A program made the translations under genes and the position numbers. Below, one piece after another: positions 48,973 to 59,194 of a DNA stretch of 64,000 nucleotides (position 1 is the stretch's first letter; each line of letters opens with the position of its first letter). The notes beneath the pieces are model-generated. The model had not been told where the DNA came from. It searched no databases and saw only the letters and a list, made by a program, of their open reading frames with translations. Origin of the DNA: Flavobacterium sp. CS20 (GTDB lineage: Bacteria > Bacteroidota > Bacteroidia > Flavobacteriales > Flavobacteriaceae); contig NZ_CP073015.1 of the NCBI RefSeq assembly GCF_018080005.1, positions 1,612,001 through 1,676,000 of the forward strand, in the 5' to 3' direction.

Positions 48973-50643
48973 TTAACAATTTACGTTTGTTTTATTATTT
49001 TCGGATTTATCTAAAAATTCATTGACCCTGTTTGTCCAACCATCGATAAATTTTTGAAATGTATTATTATTAATCTCTAAAATACCTGCATTAGGGTTTT
49101 CTTCTAAATATTTATTAACGCTATTTTGAGTAATAGTATTGTAATATTGTTGTCTATTATTCTTAAAGGTATTATATAATAATACTATATCGTCAAACTG
49201 ATTCAGAGCGGTTATTGTTTGAGGACCCATAACGCCATCAGAGGAAACATTTTCTCCTAATTGGTTTAAAGTTTCTTGTAGAGTTTTAACAGCATTACTT
49301 CCAGCATTAACAAAAAAATCAAAAAGTAGCCATCTTATATCACCATCATTAATATCATCTGCTAAAATAGGATCCCAATATCTTGACCTGTAAATTAATT
49401 TAGCCTTTTCTTCTGTCAAAGCTTGTAAATTTTCTAATGTTGGTTCTATACCAAGCACATTCTGAGCATTTTCTAACCATACATAGTATGATATGCCCTT
49501 ATTAGTAGGACCTCCTTTGTCAACAGGGTCATTTACAAAGCCACCTTCTGTATTAAATAAATCTTCCATTCTTAATTCAAAAGTATTACAATCCTCATCG
49601 TCCACACATTCACCCTCAACACAAAGCACAGGTGTAGTCACATCAGAACATTGTAAAAACCCATTAATCTCTTCTCCTACTGGAATACACTCATCTTCAT
49701 CATCCTCATCATCTTGGTTACTTGAAGAATCATTATTTTCGTCATCAGAATTGGTTGAACCACCTCCGCCACCAGATGTGGATCCATCGTTTGGATCATT
49801 GCCATCAGGGCAATTTGGATCTACTTCACAAGGAATATCCCCTCCATCTGTTCCATTATCTCCACCATTATTAGGATCTGTTGTAGTACATCCATCACCA
49901 GACCCACCACCTTCGTTACCATCAGTAGGTGTAAATTCAGGGCAAGCAGTTGGAGTATATGTTATAAACCAGTTACCTCCTCCTAAATACTCTGAATTCA
50001 TCGTCGCACATGTATTTGGTCCAAACATGTATACATTTGTACCATTATCGTTTACACAACAAGGGTAAGATAAACAAGGATTTACATCGTTACAAACTAA
50101 TGATGATGATTCAGTTCGAGGAAACTCACCTGAATCATCAAAAGGTATAAGTATATGATTTTCATGTAAATTGGTTGGCTTTATACCATTTGCTATTTGT
50201 GTTTTCTGATCTTCTGTTAGCGGATATTTCATGATATAAGCTTCATAAGAACCATCATTACGTTTACTTAAAAACAAATTATGCAACTCGTCGTCTATAT
50301 AAGTATTAACAATTTGGTAGGTAAAAGATTCATAGTCGCCTGCTTGTATATGTGCAACATAATCCTCTTGTATGGTCACGTCATATTCTGGTAAATAAGT
50401 CGTCTTTGCCAGAATATTATCATATCTATCTTGACCTATGCTACTCTTTAAATATTGGGCTTTAATTAAGCTAAATCGTTTTATCACTTTGTTGACTTCT
50501 GGTTTGTCTTGGTAGGCTTTTCTTGATACATACTCTAACTTTATAGAGTTTTCTTTATTATTTTCAAGTGCACTGACGACTTGATTATCTTTCTCACAAG
50601 CTAAAATTAAGCATAAAACTAATAGGTATAAAGCTTTTTTCAT
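48973..50643 (-). CDS. Modular lipoprotein with C-terminal GH108 muramidase (effector 1)
   Basis: The 556-residue protein has these parts in order. A lipoprotein signal (LILACEKD, Cys16) comes first, then a conserved N-terminal module of about 220 residues of unknown function. A Gly/Asp/Ser-rich linker (about 225-320) and a Cys motif (LCVEGECVDDEDC) follow. The GH108 lysozyme-type domain starts near residue 355 (MEDLFNTEGGFVNDPVDKGGPTNKGIS, catalytic Glu in NTEGG), and a PG_binding_3-like region follows (YWDPILADDINDGDIRWLLFDFFVNAGSNAVKTLQ… SSDGVMGPQTITALN). It should cut the glycan strand of peptidoglycan while tethered to a membrane. The N-module is almost identical to those at 51.4-53.1 and 55.3-57.0 kb. 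A CT microsatellite lies 36 bp upstream. Confidence 0.88.
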   Translation of the reverse strand: MKKALYLLVLCLILACEKDNQVVSALENNKENSIKLEYVSRKAYQDKPEVNKVIKRFSLIKAQYLKSSIGQDRYDNILAKTTYLPEYDVTIQEDYVAHIQAGDYESFTYQIVNTYIDDELHNLFLSKRNDGSYEAYIMKYPLTEDQKTQIANGIKPTNLHENHILIPFDDSGEFPRTESSSLVCNDVNPCLSYPCCVNDNGTNVYMFGPNTCATMNSEYLGGGNWFITYTPTACPEFTPTDGNEGGGSGDGCTTTDPNNGGDNGTDGGDIPCEVDPNCPDGNDPNDGSTSGGGGGSTNSDDENNDSSSNQDDEDDEDECIPVGEEINGFLQCSDVTTPVLCVEGECVDDEDCNTFELRMEDLFNTEGGFVNDPVDKGGPTNKGISYYVWLENAQNVLGIEPTLENLQALTEEKAKLIYRSRYWDPILADDINDGDIRWLLFDFFVNAGSNAVKTLQETLNQLGENVSSDGVMGPQTITALNQFDDIVLLYNTFKNNRQQYYNTITQNSVNKYLEENPNAGILEINNNTFQKFIDGWTNRVNEFLDKSENNKTNVNC

Positions 50644-50678
50644 AACAAAAAAGTTAAACAGAAACTTCTGCTAAAATA

Positions 50679-50702
50679 GAGAGAGAGAGAGAGAGAGAGA
50701 GA
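50679..50702. repeat. GA/CT microsatellite, 12 units, before effector 1
   Basis: Twelve GA units on the plus strand (CT on the coding strand), 36 bp before the effector ATG. On the coding strand the tract is followed at once by TATTTTAG, close to the -7 consensus. Changes in unit number would therefore alter the spacing of upstream promoter parts. Confidence 0.9.
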
Positions 50703-50787
50703 TAGATAAGTGCTTTTAACTTTATTTTAACGTTTAAAGTTAAAGTGGTATTTACATTTACCTTCTGTATTCAAGGAATATTTTTAC

Positions 50788-50854
50788 TTTTTTTGGTGCG
50801 ATGTTTTGCATTTTTAAAGGGATTATGACGATTGTTAAGTCTTTATTTGAGTGA
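50788..50854 (+). repeat. DUF6095 3'-end remnant R1
   Basis: The sequence still reads FFGAMFCIFKGIMTIVKSLFE and a stop (TGA 50852-50854), matching the last 21 codons of the DUF6095 gene. It has no start or upstream part, so it is a remnant. It marks the boundary between cassettes 1 and 2. Confidence 0.88.
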
Positions 50855-50868
50855 TGACTTCTTATTAA

Positions 50869-51354
50869 TTAATCGACTTTTGTAAGTATAATATTTGTGG
50901 GTATATTAAAAGTTCTATCATCATCAGCCCTTTTTAAACCTCTAGTTCTTCTTACCTGCCATGTTGCTGTAGTCAATCCCGGCGTATTTGAAAGCTGTAT
51001 TACCATCTTAAGCTCTCCAGAAAGCTGACCATATGGGTGAGTTACGGTGTTATCTGTAAAAGTCGCACCTAATTCTGTTCCATCACTTCCTCCAAATATT
51101 ACAGGACCATATTTATAACCAAAGCCGTTATCTTTATTAGATTCATAGATTAATGATTCTAGGTTATTACCTAAAACTTCCACCATTTCAAAATCTCCTC
51201 TTATATCTTCATCTTCATCTAAATAAAGTATTACTCTAAAGATTTGATTGTTATTTTCCCATTCCCAAGTTCCAACAAAAGGGTCATTTATATTTTGAGA
51301 GAAAATATTTAAAGTAACAAATATAAAAAATATATTTAATATTATTTTTTTCAT
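50869..51354 (-). CDS. Small secreted partner of effector 2 (candidate immunity protein)
   Basis: The 161-residue protein has a Sec signal peptide (KIILNIFFIFVTLNIFSQ) and a mature part beginning NDPFVGTWEWENNNQIFRVILYL, then SGELKMVIQLSNTPGLTTATWQVRRTRG and ITPTNIILTKVD-like strands. It resembles flavobacterial DUF6705-type proteins, a family of unknown function. It follows effector 2 by 14 bp. The GTWEW start parallels GNWNW in the partner of effector 1 and GSW in that of effector 3. Confidence 0.7.
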   Translation of the reverse strand: MKKIILNIFFIFVTLNIFSQNINDPFVGTWEWENNNQIFRVILYLDEDEDIRGDFEMVEVLGNNLESLIYESNKDNGFGYKYGPVIFGGSDGTELGATFTDNTVTHPYGQLSGELKMVIQLSNTPGLTTATWQVRRTRGLKRADDDRTFNIPTNIILTKVD

Positions 51355-51368
51355 GATTTCTTAAAAAT

Positions 51369-53122
51369 TTAATTACAATTATCTTCTTTGATATTATTAG
51401 GTGAATTAGGGTCATAAGTTACTTTCGAGAACGTATTAAAATCTTGATCGGCTTTAAACATATTAAGACCCAAATCTGCTTCGTTAAGTAATTCTAAAAA
51501 TGCACCTAAAACTTCAGTATTATCTAAATTTGATGCTTTTATTTTCGAATTTTTATTGCTATAAAATTTATTTTTAAATTCTTGCCATTTAATTTTATTT
51601 TCATCCCAGATATTCATCACGTTAAGATCAGATGTTTGAGGCATTTCGGGATTTAATAAATAATCCATAGCATTCAAAAACTTTTGATCATCACCAATTG
51701 TAAAAGCATAGTAAGTTCCTTTTCCGGTTGATAAAAATGTAACAAAATTATCATCTAATTGGTCAAAACTTGCAAGTCTTGCAATTTCAATTAAGTCGTC
51801 TAAAGAAAATACTGATTCTGTATCGCCTTCTGGAGTTGATGTCGTTTCATAATGATAATGTGCAAAAGCTTGAAATTTATTAGTTAATCCTGTGGGGATT
51901 CTTACCTCAGGTTCATTTGGTGTGCCTTCTTCAAATATAATAGTGTTAACACTTTCAAATTTTGAACAAGACTTTTCAAAATTGATATTAGAATCATCAT
52001 CCAGACTTTTTAAAACTGTTTTGAAATTTGGATTTTGTTCTAAAAAATTTGTTACTTCATCGCACTCATCCTGCACAAGTTGGTCTTGGCAAGCTACTAA
52101 ACATACAACAGGAGTAGTCACATCAGAACATTGTAAAAACCCATTAATCTCTTCTCCTACTGGAATACACTCATCTTCATCATCCTCATCATCTTGGTTA
52201 CTTGAAGAATCATTATTTTCGTCATCAGAATTGGTTGAACCACTTCCGCCACCAGATGTGGATCCATCGTTTGCACCATTGCCATCAGGGCAATTTGGAT
52301 CTACTTCACAAGGAATATCCCCTCCATCTGTTCCATTATCTCCACCATTATTAGGATCTGTTGTAGCATCCCATCACCAGACCCACCACCTTCGTTACCA
52401 TCACCAGACCCACCACCAGGGCAAGCAGTTGGAGTATATGTTATAAACCAGTTACCTCCTCCTAAATACTCTGAATTCATCGTCGCACATGTATTTGGTC
52501 CAAACATGTATACATTTGTACCATTATCGTTTACACAACAAGGGTAAGATAAACAAGGATTTACATCGTTACAAACTAATGATGATGATTCAGTTCGAGG
52601 AAACTCACCTGAATCATCAAAAGGTATAAGTATATGATTTTCATGTAAATTGGTTGGCTTTATACCATTTGCTATTTGTGTTTTCTGATCTTCTGTTAGC
52701 GGATATTTCATGATATAAGCTTCATAAGAACCATCATTACGTTTACTTAAAAACAAATTATGCAACTCGTCGTCTATATAAGTATTAACAATTTGGTAGG
52801 TAAAAGATTCATAGTCGCCTGCTTGTATATGTGCTACATAATCTTCTTCTATGGTCACGTCATATTCTGGTAAATAAGTCGTCTTTGCCAGAATATTATC
52901 ATATCTATCTTGACCTATGCTACTCTTTAAATATTGGGCTTTATTTAAGCTAAATCGTTTTATCACTTTGTTGACTTCTGGTTTGTCTTGGTAGGCTTTT
53001 CTTGATACATACTCTAACTTTATAGAGTTTTCTTTATTATTTTCAAGTGCACTGACGACTTGATTATCTTTCTCACAAGCTAAAATTAAGCATAAAACTA
53101 ATAGGTATAAAGCTTTTTTCAT
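51369..53122 (-). pseudogene. Modular lipoprotein with unknown C-terminal domain (effector 2), frameshifted
   Basis: The first 250 residues or so (from ATG 53122) match effector 1 almost exactly: signal LILACEKD, N-module and linker start. Near 52366 one base is missing relative to effector 1 (GTAGCATCCC against GTAGTACATCC), so translation ends at 52301. The downstream frame continues through the linker and the TTPVVC junction. It then encodes about 240 residues unlike the other effectors, with FQAFAHYHYETTSTPEGDTESVFSLDDLIEIARL. The HxH…SxxD spacing faintly recalls JAMM-type metallopeptidases, but this is weak. The restored product would have about 584 residues. Confidence 0.8.
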
Positions 53123-53154
53123 AACAAAAAAGTTAAACAGAAACTTCTGCTAAA

Positions 53155-53194
<40 letters not shown>

Positions 53195-53271
53195 GTTTTT
53201 AACTTTATTTTAACATTTAAGACTAAAGATTAGTTCTTGTTTGTCTTGTATATTCATGGAAATTTTTTGCT

Positions 53272-53337
53272 TTTTTTTGCGCCATGTTTTACATTTTTAA
53301 AGGAATTATGACAATTGTTAAGGCGATTTTTGAGTGA
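53272..53337 (+). repeat. DUF6095 3'-end remnant R2
   Basis: Encodes FFCAMFYIFKGIMTIVKAIFE and a stop at 53335-53337, again the tail of the DUF6095 gene without the rest. It separates cassettes 2 and 3. Confidence 0.88.
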
Positions 53338-53347
53338 ATAGTTAATT

Positions 53348-53746
53348 TTATTCTTGTTTAAAATATTTATTTAAACCCGAAATACCTCCTGATGGTCTTT
53401 GAAAAACAAGAATCAGTAAATTGTCTTTAAGAGTGTTTATTTCATATCTATTTGTCGTTTCTGAATTACCAACTTCATCGAGTATTAAGGTATTAAAAGG
53501 TACTCCATTTACTAATTCTTTATTTATGCTCCAAGTATAATTTATATATAATTGTCCATCACTAAATTTTTCAGCACTACCATCATTATTAAAAACGAGT
53601 CTATTATCAAAATTTGATCCTTCAGGAATCCATGATCCTAAAATTTTTTGATTTAAAGATGTTGCATCAGGTTGAATCTGTGCTTTGCAACTTATACTAA
53701 AAAGAAACATAAACACTATCAAGTTAAAAGTTATTGAATTCTTCAT
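53348..53746 (-). CDS. Small secreted partner of effector 3 (candidate immunity protein)
   Basis: The 132-residue protein has a signal sequence that could be a lipobox (FLFSISCKAQ) or a Sec signal, and a lipocalin-like mature part (NQKILGSWIPEGSNFDNRLVFNNDGSAEKFSDGQLYINYTWSI). It starts 11 bp after the effector 3 stop. It is intact although its effector is broken by an IS, which is what an immunity gene retained for protection would look like. Confidence 0.7.
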   Translation of the reverse strand: MKNSITFNLIVFMFLFSISCKAQIQPDATSLNQKILGSWIPEGSNFDNRLVFNNDGSAEKFSDGQLYINYTWSINKELVNGVPFNTLILDEVGNSETTNRYEINTLKDNLLILVFQRPSGGISGLNKYFKQE

Positions 53747-54029
53747 TTTATAATAATTTAATTACATTCTATTTCTTCTACACAATCATTAAAAATTGAC
53801 TTTCTATCATTGAGCCCATTATCACCTCCGTTTACTTTTTGGGTGACATTTGTTACGGTCAATGGATCATCAATTTTATCTAATACATTATTTTTAAAAT
53901 ATGTATTATACTGATATAGGTTGACTCTTTTTTGGTTATTGATTAGATTATCGATCAAAAGTTATTTCCAATTTTTTTTCTGCCTTTTGAATGCATTTAA
54001 AAAAATTAGAATAACTTTTTACTTTGTGC

Positions 54030-54804
54030 TCATATTTTAATTTCCTGTAAATTTAAGTTATTTTTTCTATACGACTTGTATTTGATGTTCGGATTTAAAT
54101 GAACCTCTGCTGGTTTTCTAAGGTCAAGACTAAAATGCGTTCTTAGGTTATTATAAATATATACAGCTTGATGAGTCATATCTCTAGCTATTTCAGTGTT
54201 TTTGATGGTTTGCTTTAAACCATATTCATATTTAAGAGTTCTGTTAATTCTTTCAGCTACAGCATTTTCATAAGGGTCGTATTTGTTCGGTCATGCTCAT
54301 TGTAATACCATTGTTTTCAGCAAAACTTGTGTATTTAGGATTACAATACTGGAAGCCTCTATCGGAATGATGAATGAGTTCTTGGTTAGGGTACTTTCTG
54401 TTTTTAATAGCCATAGCGAGTGCATCTTTGCAAAGCGATGTTCTCATATGGTTGTCGAGTTTATAACCCATAATTTGTTTAGAATAGGCGTCTGTAACCA
54501 AGGCGAGATAGTTGTGTCCGTTTTGCGTTTTAATATAAGTGATGTCGCTTACCCAGAGTTGTTCAGGTCTTCTGGGAACTTGGTCTTTTACAAGGTTTTT
54601 ATATTTTTTGTACATGTGGTTAGAGTTAGTTGTGGTGATGTAATTTTTACTTTTTGGAACAAGTAGATTATTGTGTTTTAAAAAACGATAGAACTTGTCT
54701 CTACCTATCTTAATATCGGTATCTATGAAGTCTTGTTTCAATTCAGCATATAGCTTGATACCACCTGTTTTAGAGCCAACTTTCTTACGATAATCTTTAA
54801 CCAT
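54030..54804 (-). pseudogene. IS3-family OrfB transposase, frameshifted
   Basis: The integrase core is visible: WVSDITYIKTQNGHNYLALVTDAYSKQIMGYKL with two catalytic Asp, and SDRGFQYCNPKYTSFAENNGITMSMTEQ. One extra T (plus strand, about 54282-54284) then shifts the frame. The other frame continues YDPYENAVAERINRTLKYEYGL with the catalytic Glu, to a TGA at 54030. Length restored is about 257 residues. Confidence 0.88.
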
Positions 54805-54824
54805 TTTAATTAGTTTTTGATGGT

Positions 54825-55283
54825 CTATTTGTTGTTTTTGTTGGGCTTTAAGTCGTTTGTAGAAGGCTTGTTTAGTGATCCCAAAACATCCATAGAGCCA
54901 TTTTCTTTTATACGGTCTTTCTTCTTTCGCTCTATCTCTTTTGCTAATGTTTTGGGCAACGACTTTTTTGCCATATCCACTCCTGTAATGAGTTCCATAT
55001 CAGCAATGATGTCTTGCTGAAAGTCTTTAACGAACTCCAGTTCTTCGATCTTTTCTTTTAATTTCTTGATTTCTTGATTTTTACTCATACCTATTTTTTG
55101 TTGGGCTAAGGTACTATAAATTCTTAGCCAGTAGGAAATAGTTGTCCGAGGAACGTCATATTTCTTTGAGGCGACTTTTCTTGAGAGCTGACCGTTTACG
55201 ATTTGGTCAACAACTAATAATTTGGTTTCTAAAGTTACTTTTTGGTAGCTTTTTTTTCGCCGTTGTTCTTTTTTTGATTTCAT
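54825..55283 (-). CDS. IS3-family OrfA
   Basis: The 152-residue protein has a helix-turn-helix (QLSRKVASKKYDVPRTTISYWLRIY) and a leucine-zipper-like coiled coil (KNQEIKKLKEKIEELEFVKDFQQDII). It binds the ends of the element and normally supplies the N-terminus of the OrfAB fusion by ribosomal frameshifting. It ends 20 bp before orfB. Confidence 0.88.
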   Translation of the reverse strand: MKSKKEQRRKKSYQKVTLETKLLVVDQIVNGQLSRKVASKKYDVPRTTISYWLRIYSTLAQQKIGMSKNQEIKKLKEKIEELEFVKDFQQDIIADMELITGVDMAKKSLPKTLAKEIERKKKDRIKENGSMDVLGSLNKPSTNDLKPNKNNK

Positions 55284-57000
55284 AAGTGACTATAATTAAT
55301 GGTTTAATTTTTAGTCAACCTATTTCAGGAAATTACATACCATAAAGCACTAATTACGGCTATGTCTATGTCAGTTGTTAACAAAGATGGATTATTAACT
55401 AAGTTCACTGTATTATCGTAATTATCTTGATAAAAAGCATTGAAATCAGTATAATTATTTCGTCCTATTAATTGAAAAATACCACGTCCTCTAAATTTAT
55501 AGCCATCACCTGTATTGACATTGCCAAGCTTATATCCTGTGGCTCTATTAGCATCATCATAAACAAAGTTTGCAAAATCTTCATTGTCAACAAATGTACT
55601 ATTTGTAGTACTTGCATAATCGTTTGGATTTTTCTTATTGGGATCAATTGATGTCAAAGGTGGATCAGTATATGAAGTATAGGGATTAAACTTAGACTCC
55701 CAATAATCAATACCTAGCTTATTAACTCTATAATTTAAGTTTTCTTCTAGTCCGTCAAATTCAACTCCATTAATAACATTTTTACTTTCATGCCCAGCTT
55801 GAGATAAAAAATGCTGTAATTTTTCTTCTTTATCTATTCCAAAATCTTGTCCATGTGTATTTATAGCATCTGCAATTTCCTGAAGTCTTGAATCAGAAAC
55901 GTTGGGAAAAACCTTTTTTAAATCTTCTTTAGATGTATTACAATCTTCATCATCTATACATTCATCCTCAACACAAAGCACAGGTGTAGTCGCATCACAA
56001 GCGTAAAACCCATTAATTGCTTCCCCAAAAGGAATACACGACTCCTCTTCATCATCATCAGCGTTATTTGAAGTGTCATCATCCTGATTTGTAGCACTCC
56101 CATCATTGGAAGTCGTACCTCCGTTTACAGGGTCATTTTCATCTGGGCAACCTGGGCAATTATCCGTCTGATCCCCACCTGAGTCAGTTCCTCCAGTACT
56201 TGTATCCGGATCAGTTGTTGAAGTTCCATCACCTGAAGTACCACCTGTCCCGCCACCTCCACTATCCGTAGCGGTAAATTCCGGTGGGCATGCCGTCATA
56301 GGGTAAGAGATTATCCAAGACCCATTAACCATCTCGGTATCTACAGTATGACATTGATTAGGTCCAAACATGACATAAAATGTACCATTAAAAGCACCCG
56401 TACAGGGATAATCTACACAAGGATCAAACTGTGAGGTTGAGTTTTGGCTGTTCGTCGTGTTCTCAGTAGAAATAATTTCAAAATTATTACTGTCTAAATC
56501 ATCAGGCATTATACCATTTGCTATTTGTGTTTTCTGATCTTCTGTTAGCGGATATTTCATGATATAAACTTCATAAGAACCATCATTACGTTTACTTAAA
56601 AACAAATTATGCAACTCGTCGTCTATATAAGTATTAACAATTTGGTAGGTAAAAGATTCATAGTCGCCTGCTTGTATATGTGCAACATAATCCTCTTGTA
56701 TGGTCACGTCATATTCTGGTAAATAAGTCGTCTTTGCCAGAATATTATCATATCTATCTTGACCTATGCTACTCTTTAAATATTGGGCTTTATTTAAGCT
56801 AAATCGTTTTATCACTTTGTTGACTTCTGGTTTGTCTTGGTGGGCTTCTCTTGATACATACTCTAACTTTATAGAGTTTTCTTTATTATTTTCAAGTGCA
56901 TTGACCACCTGATCATCTTTCTCACAAGCTAAAATTAAGCATAAAACTAATAGGTATAAAGCTTTTTTCATAACAAAAAAGTTAAACAGAAACTTTTGCT

Positions 57001-57046
<46 letters not shown>

Positions 57047-57125
57047 AGTTTTTAACTTTATTTTAACATTTAAGACTAAAGATTAGTTCTTGTTTGTCTT
57101 GTATATTCATGGAAATTTTTTGCTT

Positions 57126-57191
57126 TTTTTTGGTGCCATGTTTTGTATTTTTAAAGGAATTATGACGATTGTTAAGGCGATTTTTGAGTGA
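57126..57191 (+). repeat. DUF6095 3'-end remnant R3
   Basis: Encodes FFGAMFCIFKGIMTIVKAIFE and a stop at 57189-57191. It closes the third cassette; the sequence beyond it belongs to the next ordinary gene. Confidence 0.88.
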
Positions 57192-57207
57192 TTTTTTTTT
57201 TAAAATC

Positions 57208-57777
57208 TTACTCAAGCACTACTTCAAACTCACCTTCAGAAATCACGATGCCATTATTGTTGAACGTTGCTACATCAAATGCAAATTTTCCACTGAGTTC
57301 ACCAGTTTGAGGGTTATAATTTAATATTTCAATTGTTCCAGAGTTGGCTATAGAATTAAAAGTGCTTTCAGAAACATTGCCTACCGAATTGATAAAAGCA
57401 CCTGAATACACAAACTCAGAATTTTCTGTAGAAGTTACATCAAAAACACCAACAACAGGAGGTAATGGTATGATCATATAAATTTGTTGCTCTAAATCTG
57501 AAAAAAAAGATAAACGCATAGCATTGTCATTGATGTTTTCCACTTCAAAAGCATTTCCTATAAAAAGTTCACCGTCTAACTTTGCTGTGGCATAAATGGT
57601 CTCCTCAGGATCTTCATCATTTCCATCAACAGGATTTTCATCTCCTGAGCCAATATCAACCTCAGAATCTATTGAATTAAGCTCGCCTTCAAAAGGTTCA
57701 TTTGAACAAGACAACAATGCGTTAAAAATAACACATAAAACAAATAAATATTTAAGGTTCAAACTCATATAAAGCAT
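57208..57777 (-). CDS. Lipoprotein of unknown function (DUF6252-like)
   Basis: The 189-residue protein has a lipobox (FNALLSCSNEP) and a short acidic linker (DEDPEETIYATAKLDG). It ends in a beta-rich domain closing with SGKFAFDVATFNNNGIVISEGEFEVVLE, as in flavobacterial DUF6252-type lipoproteins. Start could be the first ATG or the one three codons in (57768). It is likely outer-membrane anchored; the function is unknown. Confidence 0.72.
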   Translation of the reverse strand: MLYMSLNLKYLFVLCVIFNALLSCSNEPFEGELNSIDSEVDIGSGDENPVDGNDEDPEETIYATAKLDGELFIGNAFEVENINDNAMRLSFFSDLEQQIYMIIPLPPVVGVFDVTSTENSEFVYSGAFINSVGNVSESTFNSIANSGTIEILNYNPQTGELSGKFAFDVATFNNNGIVISEGEFEVVLE

Positions 57778-57845
57778 TTTAACTGTATAAATATAAGTTT
57801 TTTAGATTTTTAAGTATCCATTAAATTGTTAAAAATGAGAGATTT

Positions 57846-59174
57846 CTACCTTTTAGACAGTTTTAAAATTTGAAAGAGTTTATAAATTCCGAATACAAAA
57901 CAAAGCAAAAGCACTAAAATAGCATAACGCACATTGCCTGTCAATTGAGCTACTAAAGCGTAAATACTCATCCCAATCACAATACCTATTTTTTCGGTAA
58001 CATCGTAAAAACTAAAAAAAGATGTGGTATCGGTTTCCGTTTCTGGAATATATTTTGAAAAAGTAGATCGCGACAAACTTTGTATCGCACCCATTACTAA
58101 ACCGACGAAAAAGGCAAGAACATAAAACTGAATTGGTGTTTTTATAAAAAAAGCATAGATACAAACCCCAACCCAAATGATGTTAATACCAATTAGCACG
58201 CGTTCATTGGCGTAATGTTTTGTGAGTCTTGCAGAAAAAAAAGCACCTGCAATTGCCACAAATTGAATCAGTAAAATACTTGTAATCAATCCAGTAGTAG
58301 CATCGCCTTTTGACCATTGAATTTCTTTAACCCCAAAATATGTTGCAATCAGCATAATGGTTTGAACCGCTATACTATACATAAAGAAAGCGGTTAAAAA
58401 GTGTTTGAATTTTGATGCCAACTTAATTTTTCTATAGACTTGTCTTAATTCTTTATAACCGCCTAAAATAATCTGCTTTAAAGGTTTGGAATTTTCATTT
58501 TTGATCTGAGGTAAATAATAAAAACTGTATTGACTAAAACCAATCCACCAAATTCCTGTTAAAACAAATGATAATCGCGTTGGCAAACTCTCGTTTTCAA
58601 AACCTAACATCTCATAATTAAGTATCATTCCTAAGCATAGCAACAGCAAAATCACACTCCCAATATAGCCTAAAGAAAAACCTTTTGCACTGACTTGATC
58701 TTGTTGATCTTTATGTGCAATATCAGGCAAATATGAGTTGTAAAACACCAAACTACCCCAAAAACCAATCAATCCTAAAAAGTAAAATAAAAGTCCAACA
58801 CCTAAATATTCTAATTCAAAAAAATATAAACCGATACACGACACTCCACCGAGGTAGCAAAAAAACTGCATAAAGCGTTTTTTGTTACCCAAATTATCTG
58901 CAATTCCACTCAAAATTGGACTAATAATCACAACTACCAAAAAAGCTAAAGCTGTGGTATAACTGATAAGTGCATCATTGTTAAAAGAAAATCCAAAAAA
59001 TTCAACACGGTCGTTAATAACTTCACCTTTAACATTTTTGGTTAAGGTTAACGCACCATAATAAACAGGAAAAATAGCCGAAGAAATGACGAGGCTATAA
59101 ACTGAATTAGCCCAATCATAAAACGCCCAAGCATGAAGCAATTTAGGATGACCTTTAGATAGAATTGACTTCAT
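57846..59174 (-). CDS. MFS transporter, UMF1/Atg22-like
   Basis: The 442-residue protein has about 12 membrane helices and the UMF1 signature AWAFYDWANSVYSLVISSAIFPVYYG at the N-terminus, with LGLIGFWGSLVFYNSYLPDIA and GLVMGAIQSLSRSTFSKYIPE in the middle. Substrates of these permeases are unknown, although related proteins export amino acids. It begins 20 bp after the M48 gene, and the two probably form a transcript. Confidence 0.88.
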   Translation of the reverse strand: MKSILSKGHPKLLHAWAFYDWANSVYSLVISSAIFPVYYGALTLTKNVKGEVINDRVEFFGFSFNNDALISYTTALAFLVVVIISPILSGIADNLGNKKRFMQFFCYLGGVSCIGLYFFELEYLGVGLLFYFLGLIGFWGSLVFYNSYLPDIAHKDQQDQVSAKGFSLGYIGSVILLLLCLGMILNYEMLGFENESLPTRLSFVLTGIWWIGFSQYSFYYLPQIKNENSKPLKQIILGGYKELRQVYRKIKLASKFKHFLTAFFMYSIAVQTIMLIATYFGVKEIQWSKGDATTGLITSILLIQFVAIAGAFFSARLTKHYANERVLIGINIIWVGVCIYAFFIKTPIQFYVLAFFVGLVMGAIQSLSRSTFSKYIPETETDTTSFFSFYDVTEKIGIVIGMSIYALVAQLTGNVRYAILVLLLCFVFGIYKLFQILKLSKR

Positions 59175-59194
59175 GTAACTGTTTGTTTTAGACC

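Larger units (their letters stand above)
53902..55337 (-). mobile_element. IS3-family element (1436 bp) in effector 3
   Basis: The terminal inverted repeats begin TGTAATTTCCTGAAATAGG at the right end (minus strand) and TGTATTATACTGATATAGG at the left end, with 21 of 25 bases matching. The target duplication is TA or ATA, ambiguous by one base. The element carries orfA and a frameshifted orfB. No second copy occurs in the window. Confidence 0.88.
53758..56971 (-). pseudogene. Modular lipoprotein with C-terminal GH19 domain (effector 3), split by IS3
   Basis: The N-terminal part (56971 to about 55338) has the shared signal and first 165 residues, then a diverged middle, a Gly/Thr/Asp linker, and the conserved LCVEDECIDDEDC motif. 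A GH19 chitinase/lysozyme-like domain follows from about residue 349: HFLSQAGHESKN holds the catalytic Glu and GYKFRGRGIFQLIGRNNY is the GH19 core. An IS3 element interrupts it after ALWY. The end (53901-53758) continues FKNNVLDKIDDPLTVTNVTQKVNGGDNGLNDR…, the typical GH19 C-terminus. Removing the IS and its 2-3 bp duplication gives an in-frame 591-residue protein. The target is probably peptidoglycan, by analogy with bacterial GH19 endolysins and effectors. Confidence 0.88.

Noticed and set aside
49493..50068. Plus-strand open frame rich in Ser and Pro opposite the effector 1 linker, with a similar one at 51892-52446
   Set aside because: These are antisense readings of the low-complexity Gly/Asp/Ser linker. 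They are repeated only because the linkers are repeated.
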